A stretch of DNA of 64,000 bases from the NCBI GenBank assembly GCA_963597615.1, contig CAVBQS010000052.1:1-64000 (forward strand), given 5' to 3'. The notes below the pieces were generated by a model, which saw nothing but the letters and a program-made list of their open reading frames with translations, had not been told where the DNA came from and ran no database searches. Positions 26,141-33,361 of the stretch are shown here, piece by piece. The stretch is from CAKRJP01 sp963597615 (GTDB lineage: Bacteria > Bacillota > Clostridia > Lachnospirales > Lachnospiraceae). The position numbers and the translations under genes were made by a program. How positions within the stretch are numbered: position 1 is the first letter of the stretch; each line of letters starts with the position of its first letter.

Positions 26141-26941
26141 ATGGGATTTTTAGCTGGAAAAGCTGCAATTATTACGGGAGGGGGACGTGCTGTCTTAAGG
26201 GATGGAAGTTGTGGTTCTATTGGATACGGGATAGCAACTGCATATGCAAAGGAAGGTGCAAATCTTGTAATTACAGGACGTAATGCAAAGAAGTTAGAGG
26301 AAGCAAAAGAAGAACTTGAGAGATTATATGATATAGAAGTATTGCCAGTTCAGGCAGATATAGCTTCAGGACAGGATAATGAAGCCATTGTTCAGAATGT
26401 GATTAAGCAGGCCATTGCTACCTTTGGAAGAATTGATGTGTTGATTAACAATGCCCAGGCTTCAGCATCAGGAGTAAGTATCGAAGATCATACTACAGAA
26501 CAGTTTGATCTTGCCATTTATTCTGGACTGTATGCGGCGTTTTATTATATGAATGCCTGCCTCCCCTATTTGAAGGAGACAAGAGGTTCGGTTATTAACT
26601 TTGCTTCAGGAGCAGGTCTTTTTGGAAATTATGGACAGTGTGCCTATGCTGCTGCAAAAGAGGGGATTCGAGGCCTTACAAGAGTAGCTGCAACTGAGTG
26701 GGGCCAGTATGGTGTTAATGCTAATGTCATTTGCCCATTGGCTTGGACTGTCCAGTTAGAAAATTTCGAGAAGGCTTATCCAGACGCATTTAAGGCAAAT
26801 GTAAAGATGCCACCGGCAGGTCATTATGGAAATGTAGAGACAGAGATTGGCCGTGTATGCGTGCAGTTAGCTTCTCCAGACTTTAAATATATGAATGGTG
26901 AGACCCTCACCTTAGAAGGTGGAATGGGACAGAGACCATAA
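26141..26941 (+). CDS. Short-chain dehydrogenase/reductase with extended Gly-rich loop
   Basis: A 266-residue SDR oxidoreductase. The catalytic Ser (NFASGAG) and Tyr/Lys (YAAAK) are intact, as are NNAQ (cofactor and fold motif) and the C-terminal LEGGMG. The cofactor loop is unusual: where the family has TGxxxGxG, this protein reads TGGGRAVLRDGSCGSIGYG, an insertion of about ten residues, reminiscent of the longer loop of enoyl reductases and other atypical SDRs. Start at ATG 26141 after AGAAAGGAG; the longer frame from 26114 lacks a site. Substrate unknown, possibly related to the upstream symporter. Confidence 0.85.
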   Translation: MGFLAGKAAIITGGGRAVLRDGSCGSIGYGIATAYAKEGANLVITGRNAKKLEEAKEELERLYDIEVLPVQADIASGQDNEAIVQNVIKQAIATFGRIDVLINNAQASASGVSIEDHTTEQFDLAIYSGLYAAFYYMNACLPYLKETRGSVINFASGAGLFGNYGQCAYAAAKEGIRGLTRVAATEWGQYGVNANVICPLAWTVQLENFEKAYPDAFKANVKMPPAGHYGNVETEIGRVCVQLASPDFKYMNGETLTLEGGMGQRP

Positions 26942-26982
26942 ATTTGCTGTTTCATTAATTTTTTAACCAATATAAAAAGAGG

Positions 26983-27020
26983 AATTCCAGATAGAATGAA
27001 TACTTCTATCTGGAATTTTT
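26983..27020 (+). terminator. SDR terminator
   Basis: AATTCCAGATAGAA (26983-26996) pairs perfectly with TTCTATCTGGAATT (27004-27017), then a T tract. Confidence 0.85.
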
Positions 27021-27059
27021 CTTTTTAAATATAGAAGAAGACTCCCGCGGGATTGTTTT

Positions 27060-27099
27060 TTAAAAGAGAAAGAGTTGGCAGTTTCCTGCCAACTCTTTC
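27060..27099 (-). terminator. nifJ terminator (minus strand)
   Basis: GAAAGAGTTGGCAG (27068-27081) and CTGCCAACTCTTTC (27086-27099) form a 14-bp stem with a 4-base loop. Read on the minus strand it is followed by TCTTTT, fitting the end of nifJ. Confidence 0.75.
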
Positions 27100-27117
27100 C
27101 CAAAATGGAGTTCTAGA

Positions 27118-30100
27118 TTATAAGTAATTGTCTTTTTCTAGGTGGGAGAGCAGCTGTTTGGAAGAATAAACTACATCTTCCTTTAAGCCTTCCTTAAGAA
27201 TGTCTCCCTGTTTTGGATCTGCATAATTTGCTTCCTTGTATCTCTTTTCGTGAGATAGGAAGACGTCTAGTTTCTCGCTGTCTCCGTAGGCATCCACTTG
27301 CATAGGAGATAAGCCCTTTTCTATGTTGGATGGATTATAACGAAATAGGTTTCTGTATCCACAGGCAACTGCGGTTTCTTCTTCATACTGGGCGCCGGCA
27401 GTACCTCGTGGAAGGCCATGATGTTTACAAGGAGCATAGGCTAGCAATAGGGACGGTCCATGATAGCTTTCTGCTTCTACCATGGCTTTGATGCATTGAT
27501 TCATGTCTGCACCCATGGATATGCTGGCTACGTATACATCCTTGTAATTCATTGCTATAGAGGGCAGGTCTTTTTTGGAAGTAATTTTTCCAGTAGAGGC
27601 TAATTTGGCAATGGCACCTTGTGGTGTCGATTTAGATGCCTGCCCTCCAGTGTTGGAATAACATTCTGTATCAAATACTAGAATGTTGATATCTTTACCG
27701 GAGGCTAGTATATGATCTAGTCCTCCGAATCCGATATCGTAGGCCCAACCATCTCCTCCGAAAATCCACTGGGATTTCTTTGCAAGATAGTCTTGATATT
27801 GTAAGATACTCTTAGATTCCGGTGATGAATGGCTTGCAAGTTGACGACAAAGATCGTCGGTGGTTGATGAATTTAATGAGCCGGAATTATAGGTATCCAT
27901 CCAGTTTTCAATAGAATTTTTAAGAGGATCTTCTTCTCTTAAGCGATCCTTAAATTTAAGAAGTCTTTCTTTTAAACCATCCCTGATATGGCTATGAGCC
28001 AAAAGCATACCATAGCCAAATTCAGCTGCGTCCTCAAAAAGTGAGTTAGACCAGGCTGGACCTTGTCCCTGGGCATCAGTAGTATAAGGCATACTAGGTG
28101 TGGAATTTCCCCAAATAGAGGAACATCCGGTAGCATTGGCAATATACATTCGGTCTCCAAAAAGCTGGGTCAAAAGCTTGGCATAAGGAGTTTCCCCACA
28201 TCCAGGACAGCTTCCGGGAAATTCCAAAAGAGGTTTCTTAAATTGACTTCCCTTTACAGAAGTAGGCCTAAATAATTTAGAGGCAATCTCTTTCTTTGGC
28301 AACGACTCCAGAAAATTAAAGATTTCCTGTTGATCTGTAGCTTTCTCCAAAGGAATCATGCGAAGAGCCTTGCCGGAAGCAGGACATTTGCTAAGGCAAG
28401 ATCCGCATCCTGTACAATCCATCACAGACACTCCTATGGTAAATTCATGGTCCGAACTTCCGGTTAAGATGCAATGCTTCATACCAGCGGGAGCATGCTC
28501 TGCTTCTTCTTTTGTTAAAATATAAGGACGAATAGCGGAATGAGGACATACAAAAGAACAGTGGTTGCACTGCAAACATTCCTTCATATTCCAAACTGCC
28601 ACATAGGCTGCGGCACCTAATTTATCATAAGCAGAAGTCCCACTGGGACTGCTTCCATCAGAATAGGGTATAAGAGAAGATACTGGAATCTCATCGCCCT
28701 TTTTCTTCATAATGGGTTCATGGATCTTTTTTAGGAAATCTTTCTTCTCTGAATCAAGAGCTCCTGTGCAACTAGGGCTATCAGCTGTGTCTAAGTTAGA
28801 ATCCTTTGCCAGGGCCCATTCTGTAGGAATCTCTATCTGATTTAGGTTTTCCCTTGCACATTCAATAGCCTGGTTATTCTTTTCTAAAACAGAACTCCCG
28901 TAACTTTTATATGCAATCTCCACATATTTCTTTAAAAGTGCCGCACAATCATCATCTGCCATGAGTTTCATAATGCAAAAAGCAGCAGTCATAATCATCA
29001 TATTAATATGATTTCCCAAACCAATCTTCCTGCAAAGATGATCTGCATCTATGGTGTAGAGAGAAATCCTATGTTTTGCCAGATATTGCTTTGTAGAAGC
29101 AGAAAGGTATTTCCCTAATTCTTCCGCAGAATAGGAACAATTTAAGAGAAGGGATCCTTGATCTAACAAATCATAAAGTAAATCATATTTTTCTAAATCC
29201 TTAAAATGATTACAAACAATAAAATGAGCTTTGTTTACAAGGTAAGGCTTGTTGATCTCGTGCTTACCATAGCGCAAATGGCTGGTAGTTAAGCTGCCAG
29301 ATACCTTGGAATCGTACTCGGAGAATACCTGTACATACTTGTCTGTATGTTCCCCGATAATTTTTCCTGCAGCCTTAACACTGCCAATGGTTCCATCAGA
29401 TCCTCGGCCATAAAATTTGCAACAAAAGCAATCCTTAGTATCTAAGGAGAGGTCTTCTCCCGGCTTTAAAGAAAGATTGGTAATATCATCTAAAATTCCA
29501 ATGGTAAACTCTTTCTTTTCATGGTTTAAAAATACTGCCTCGATCTGTTCTGGAGTGGTATCTTTTGAAGCTAACCCATAACGACCATGATGGAGTTCCA
29601 CATGTTGCAGATAAGAGTCCTTTAAAGCAGATGCTACATCCTGATAAAGAGGTTCACCCACGGAACCAGGCTCTTTGGTCCGATCTAGCACGCTGATTAG
29701 CTTGGTGGAAGCCGGAAGGGCTTCTATAAGTTTGCTGGCACTAAAAGGTCGGAATAAACGTACATTTAAAACTCCGACTTTCTGCCCATTTGAATTTAAA
29801 TAATCTACGGTAGATTTAATGGTGTCGATGACAGAACCCATGGCTATAAGCACATGGTCTGCATCCTTGGCCCCGTAATATTCATAAGGGGCATAATTGG
29901 TCCCTAATTTATCATTAATCTTATCAATCTGAATGGAAACAAGCTCTGGCATCATGAGATAGTTCAGATTGTTAGATTCTCTTGCCTGAAAATAAATATC
30001 AGGATTTTGAGCACTGCCCATAGCCTTTGGATGGACAGGGTTTAAAGCTTGTTCCCTAAAGGCTTTAATGTGTTCTTCTGGCAGGAAGGCCTTTAAATCT

Positions 30101-30666
30101 TCCTTGGACCACATCTCCACTTTTTGAATCTCGTGGGAAGTGCGGAAGCCATCAAAGAAAAATATAACAGGCATCTTCCCGATAATGGCAGATAGATGAG
30201 CTACTGGTGCTAAATCTACGATTTCCTGAATATTAGAAACGCTAAAAATACAAGCACCCGTCTGCCTTGTGGCGTAAATGTCGGAATGATCACCGAAAAT
30301 AGATAAGGCATGGGTGGCAATGGATCTGGATGCTACATAAATAACACCAGGCAAATGCTCCGCAGCCATCTTGTAAATATTAGGAATCATAAGAAGTAGA
30401 CCCTGAGAGGCAGTGTAGGTAGAAGCTAGGGCACCTGAGGCTAATGCACCATGCATAGCTCCGGAAACTCCTGCTTCTGATTGCATCTGGGAAACAGTAA
30501 CCTTCTGTCCAAAAAGATTTTCTCTATTAGAGGCGGAAAATTGTTCGGTATACTCAGCCATAGGAGTAGCAGGCGTAATAGGATATACAAAAGCTACATC
30601 TGTAAATTCATAGGCAACACTTGCGGCTGCTTTATTACCATCTAAGATCTGCATCTCACGTTTCAT
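27118..30666 (-). CDS. nifJ: Pyruvate:ferredoxin (flavodoxin) oxidoreductase
   Basis: Single-chain PFOR that cleaves pyruvate to acetyl-CoA and CO2 and reduces ferredoxin, the core of anaerobic fermentation. The 1,182 residues follow the known order: N-terminal TPP-binding domain I (AYEFTDVAFVYPITPATPMAE), the transketolase-C and gamma-like domains, an EKR region, a two-[4Fe-4S] ferredoxin insert (CLQCNHCSFVCPHSAI and CTGCGSCLSKCPA), and the C-terminal TPP pyrophosphate domain (CPGCGE and DTECYSNTGGQASKSTPQGA). GGAGGTGCC precedes the start on the minus strand. It is divergent from the microcompartment operon. Confidence 0.96.
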   Translation of the reverse strand: MKREMQILDGNKAAASVAYEFTDVAFVYPITPATPMAEYTEQFSASNRENLFGQKVTVSQMQSEAGVSGAMHGALASGALASTYTASQGLLLMIPNIYKMAAEHLPGVIYVASRSIATHALSIFGDHSDIYATRQTGACIFSVSNIQEIVDLAPVAHLSAIIGKMPVIFFFDGFRTSHEIQKVEMWSKEDLKAFLPEEHIKAFREQALNPVHPKAMGSAQNPDIYFQARESNNLNYLMMPELVSIQIDKINDKLGTNYAPYEYYGAKDADHVLIAMGSVIDTIKSTVDYLNSNGQKVGVLNVRLFRPFSASKLIEALPASTKLISVLDRTKEPGSVGEPLYQDVASALKDSYLQHVELHHGRYGLASKDTTPEQIEAVFLNHEKKEFTIGILDDITNLSLKPGEDLSLDTKDCFCCKFYGRGSDGTIGSVKAAGKIIGEHTDKYVQVFSEYDSKVSGSLTTSHLRYGKHEINKPYLVNKAHFIVCNHFKDLEKYDLLYDLLDQGSLLLNCSYSAEELGKYLSASTKQYLAKHRISLYTIDADHLCRKIGLGNHINMMIMTAAFCIMKLMADDDCAALLKKYVEIAYKSYGSSVLEKNNQAIECARENLNQIEIPTEWALAKDSNLDTADSPSCTGALDSEKKDFLKKIHEPIMKKKGDEIPVSSLIPYSDGSSPSGTSAYDKLGAAAYVAVWNMKECLQCNHCSFVCPHSAIRPYILTKEEAEHAPAGMKHCILTGSSDHEFTIGVSVMDCTGCGSCLSKCPASGKALRMIPLEKATDQQEIFNFLESLPKKEIASKLFRPTSVKGSQFKKPLLEFPGSCPGCGETPYAKLLTQLFGDRMYIANATGCSSIWGNSTPSMPYTTDAQGQGPAWSNSLFEDAAEFGYGMLLAHSHIRDGLKERLLKFKDRLREEDPLKNSIENWMDTYNSGSLNSSTTDDLCRQLASHSSPESKSILQYQDYLAKKSQWIFGGDGWAYDIGFGGLDHILASGKDINILVFDTECYSNTGGQASKSTPQGAIAKLASTGKITSKKDLPSIAMNYKDVYVASISMGADMNQCIKAMVEAESYHGPSLLLAYAPCKHHGLPRGTAGAQYEEETAVACGYRNLFRYNPSNIEKGLSPMQVDAYGDSEKLDVFLSHEKRYKEANYADPKQGDILKEGLKEDVVYSSKQLLSHLEKDNYL

Positions 30667-30776
30667 ACGGCACCTCCTAATAATTCTCAGATAATTTTAT
30701 CAAAGCATAAACTAAGTCAGAAGAGTTTTTTGAAACAAATAAAGGTAAAAAACAAACTTTCTGAAAATGGGTCGAA

Positions 30777-30833
30777 ATTTACCATATTAAGTTTGAATAA
30801 TCACTGTATTTAGCTGTCTGTCAGATGGTAAAT
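30777..30833. promoter_or_regulatory. Inverted repeat in the nifJ / microcompartment intergenic region
   Basis: ATTTACCAT (30777-30785) is a perfect inverted match to ATGGTAAAT (30825-30833), 48 bp apart start to start. It lies in the 207-base divergent gap, about 40 bases before the first gene of the operon. It could be an operator for the AraC-type regulator of the cluster or a leader hairpin. Confidence 0.4.
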
Positions 30834-30873
30834 TGGTGAGTAGCAAGGGGAAACTAAAGGAAGGAGGTCATTA

Positions 30874-31596
30874 GTGACTATGGTTTATTTATCAGAATTT
30901 GTAGGTAGTTTGGTTTTCCTATTAGGAGGTTATACCTACATGAGTAATGTTACCCTTAAGAAGACTCAGCTTCCGGGATTAAGTTGGGTAGATCTTTCAT
31001 TTGCATGGTCTTTGTCAGTAGGCTTTGGACTTTGCATCGCAGTTGTAATGGGAGGTCCTGCGCTCTTAAATCCAGGTGTGGTATTGGGACAGTTGATCGT
31101 TGGAGGAGTTACCGCAGGGGAAGCTGTTATGTACCTTTTGATGGAGTTCTTGGCAGCAGGTGTAGCAATTGCCCTTACTGTTATTAACTTCTATGACAGC
31201 TTCAAGGCAAGCGAAGGAGTTAGCAAGGCAGGAATCTTTTCAGCAGGACCTGTTCAGAGAAATCTTCCATTAAACGTTATCCAGGAAATCTGTGCAACAT
31301 TCTTGTTCCTTTTCTTAGTACTTGGAACTATTCATGCAACAGATGGACCTACAGCAGCACTTCAGATTGGCGTCATTGGATTTGCAGCAGTATATTTGCT
31401 GTCATTAACATTGAATCTGACAGGATTCTCAATGAATGCAATGCGTTCTGTATTTAGTAGTATCTGGTTTGCTCTTTTGCCAATTCCAAGTAAGGATGGG
31501 GAAAAAGTAGATTGGGCTTATCAGTTGGTGGTTAACCTTCTTGGAAGTAGTATCGGAGGAATCTTAGCAGTAGTTGCGGTAAATGCAGTATTCTAA
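30874..31596 (+). CDS. Aquaporin-like (MIP family) membrane protein with altered NPA motifs
   Basis: A 240-residue protein with about six hydrophobic helices and the two MIP half-helix regions. The first (GPALLNPGVVLG, N66-P67-G68) has NPG for NPA; the second (GFSMNAMRS, N188-A189-M190-R191) has NAM for NPA but keeps the pore Arg. Length and layout fit the MIP family. As the first gene of a diol-degrading microcompartment operon, it is a plausible entry channel for 1,2-propanediol or glycerol, though this is inference. GTG 30874 follows AAGGAGGTC; ATG 30880 is an alternative start. Two hairpins separate it from the next gene. Confidence 0.7.
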   Translation: MTMVYLSEFVGSLVFLLGGYTYMSNVTLKKTQLPGLSWVDLSFAWSLSVGFGLCIAVVMGGPALLNPGVVLGQLIVGGVTAGEAVMYLLMEFLAAGVAIALTVINFYDSFKASEGVSKAGIFSAGPVQRNLPLNVIQEICATFLFLFLVLGTIHATDGPTAALQIGVIGFAAVYLLSLTLNLTGFSMNAMRSVFSSIWFALLPIPSKDGEKVDWAYQLVVNLLGSSIGGILAVVAVNAVF

Positions 31597-31647
31597 GAGG
31601 ATTTAAGGCTGATCTAATATTTTAAAGTAAAAATTGAATATGAGTAG

Positions 31648-31723
31648 GAAATTCGCCAGAATCCAAGAGTTCTTGTGATTTGGGCGAATTTCATTTAAAG
31701 AAAACTCGTGAAGAATCTTCACG
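31648..31723 (+). other. Two hairpins between the aquaporin-like gene and pduU
   Basis: GAAATTCGCC (31648-31657) pairs with GGCGAATTTC (31683-31692), followed by ATTTAAAG. Then CGTGAAGA (31707-31714), one base, and TCTTCACG (31716-31723) make a perfect 17-bp dyad followed by TATTTAAAAAAG. The first may be a partial terminator; the second is operator-like. Confidence 0.5.
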
Positions 31724-31752
31724 TATTTAAAAAAGAAGGTAAGGAAGTATAT

Positions 31753-32127
31753 ATGGAAAGAACACAGTTGGGAGAATTGGGATTAGAAAGAATTATTCAG
31801 GAAACAGTACCAGGTAAGCAGATTACCATGGCTCACGTAGTGTCTAGCCCGAACCCGCTGATCTATCAAAAACTTGGTCTGGATCCAACAGTAGATTATA
31901 ACAAAGCGGCCATTGGCGTCATGACACTTTCCCCGAGCGAGACAGCCATCATCGCAGCAGATATTGCCATGAAGCGAGCAAGGATTGATCTAGGCTTTAT
32001 TGATCGTTTCAGCGGTACATTGATTATAACAGGAAGGATTGCAGATGTAACTACAGCTTGGGAGGCAGTTCTTCTCTATGCAAAACGGGAAATGGGATTT
32101 TCGGTTTGTGAGATTACGAAGGCTTAG
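31753..32127 (+). CDS. pduU: PduU/EutS-type BMC shell protein
   Basis: A circularly permuted BMC-H shell protein forming flat hexameric tiles. From ATG 31753 it is 124 residues: the N-terminal RIIQETVPGKQITMAHVVSSPN is the beta-barrel signature of PduU/EutS, and the rest is the permuted BMC fold (IGVMTLSPSETAIIAADIAMKRA). I choose this start over GTG 31708 because AAGGAAG stands just upstream and the family starts MER..; the longer frame would cover the 17-bp dyad. It precedes the EutP-like gene by three bases. Confidence 0.9.
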   Translation: MERTQLGELGLERIIQETVPGKQITMAHVVSSPNPLIYQKLGLDPTVDYNKAAIGVMTLSPSETAIIAADIAMKRARIDLGFIDRFSGTLIITGRIADVTTAWEAVLLYAKREMGFSVCEITKA

Positions 32128-32130
32128 ACT

Positions 32131-32721
32131 ATGAGAAAGATTATATTTATAGGTCGGACGGGAACTGGGAAAACAACTTTAACGCAGGCTTTAAAGGGAA
32201 ACAAGATTTCTTACCATAAGACACAATATGTAAATCATTACGATGTGATTATTGATACTCCTGGAGAGTATTGTGAAAACAGAGAATTGGCAAATGGAGT
32301 AATCCTATATGCGTACGAAGCAAGTATTGTAGGACTTATGATGAGTTCTACAGAGGATTACTCTGTTTACAGTCCTAACATAGCATCCTTAGCAACTAGA
32401 GAAGTTGTAGGGATCGTAACTAAAATCAATGATTTGGGAGCTAGACCGGATATGGCGGAGATGTGGCTTAGACTTGCAGGATGCAAGACCATATTTTTTG
32501 TAGATTCGGTAATTGGTGAAGGAATTGCGGATATCCTTCTTTATTTAAGGGAAGAGGGAGATGTAATGCCTTGGGAAATGGAAGGTCACGAAGGAGAGCT
32601 TGGCTATGAACACGAAAATATCGTGATCGAGGATGGGGTCAAGTTGATTAATCGTCCGGAAAGGAAGAAAGATGGCGAGACGTGTATTAATGATCGCTGG
32701 AGATTATACAGAGGACTATGA
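32131..32721 (+). CDS. eutP: EutP/PduV-family GTPase-like protein
   Basis: A small Ras-like P-loop protein that accompanies microcompartments; PduV homologues have been linked to positioning of the organelle, and EutP may have kinase activity, so the role is not fixed. Walker A is GRTGTGKTT (residues 8-16), the G3 region is IIDTPGEYCEN, and G4-like VVGIVTKIND is present. The family body ends around residue 150; the extra C-terminal tail (about 155-196, acidic then Arg-rich) overlaps the next gene by 50 bases and might be exaggerated by frame read-through. It is coupled to pduU. Confidence 0.82.
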   Translation: MRKIIFIGRTGTGKTTLTQALKGNKISYHKTQYVNHYDVIIDTPGEYCENRELANGVILYAYEASIVGLMMSSTEDYSVYSPNIASLATREVVGIVTKINDLGARPDMAEMWLRLAGCKTIFFVDSVIGEGIADILLYLREEGDVMPWEMEGHEGELGYEHENIVIEDGVKLINRPERKKDGETCINDRWRLYRGL

Positions 32722-33253
32722 GGTTATGGTCCCCTACCAAGCCCTGGAAATGGCTGGGGTTAAGGTTGATGTGGTATGCCCGGGAAAAACAGCCGGGGAT
32801 CATATTCAGACAGCAGTTCATGATTTTGGAGCGGAACAGACATATTCGGAAAAACCGGGACATTTATTTCAGTTAAATGCATCTTTTGATTATCTGAAAC
32901 TTACAGAGTATGACGGACTTTACCTGACAGGTGGAAGGGGTCCTGAATATTTAAGAAGGGATCCAAGGGTATTGGATATTGTTCGGTTTTTCTTCCAAAT
33001 GAATTTGCCGGTGGCAGCGATTTGCCACGGTATACAGATTTTAACAGCTGCAGATGTATTGCAGGGAAGGATTTTGACTGCATACGATGCTGTGGCACCG
33101 GAAGTAACTATGGCAAAGGCTACCTATATGCAAGTGCCTGTAACAGAAACTGTGGTAGATGGTAATTTGGTTACATCCCCAGCTTGGCCTGGTCATATTA
33201 CTCTTTTGAGAGAGTTTCTAAAGTTACTTCACATTACAATTTTTGAATCATAA
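32672..33253 (+). CDS. DJ-1/PfpI-family protein
   Basis: A 193-residue class I glutamine-amidotransferase-like protein. The nucleophile elbow AAICHGIQI (Cys at about residue 115) and the acid-rich YEVMVPYQAL start are typical of DJ-1/PfpI proteins, which act as deglycases, chaperones or glyoxalase-like enzymes. In an aldehyde-producing microcompartment operon it could repair aldehyde damage to proteins; that is inference. GGAAGAAAG precedes ATG 32672, which overlaps the end of the EutP-like gene. The 108 bases after it hold TTGACG (33302) and a TGCTC/GAGCA hairpin before a strong AAAGGAGG site. Confidence 0.8.
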   Translation: MARRVLMIAGDYTEDYEVMVPYQALEMAGVKVDVVCPGKTAGDHIQTAVHDFGAEQTYSEKPGHLFQLNASFDYLKLTEYDGLYLTGGRGPEYLRRDPRVLDIVRFFFQMNLPVAAICHGIQILTAADVLQGRILTAYDAVAPEVTMAKATYMQVPVTETVVDGNLVTSPAWPGHITLLREFLKLLHITIFES

Positions 33254-33361
33254 GGGCGTTTTAAATTTACAAAGGATGGTTTTTAAACTACCTGTAGATT
33301 TTTGACGAACTATGTAATAATGCTCGTAAATAGAGCACAATATTAAAGGAGGTTATTTAAT

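Noticed and set aside
26020..26283. An 87-residue frame overlapping the SDR start
   Set aside because: It is a shadow of the SDR in another frame, with no ribosome site.
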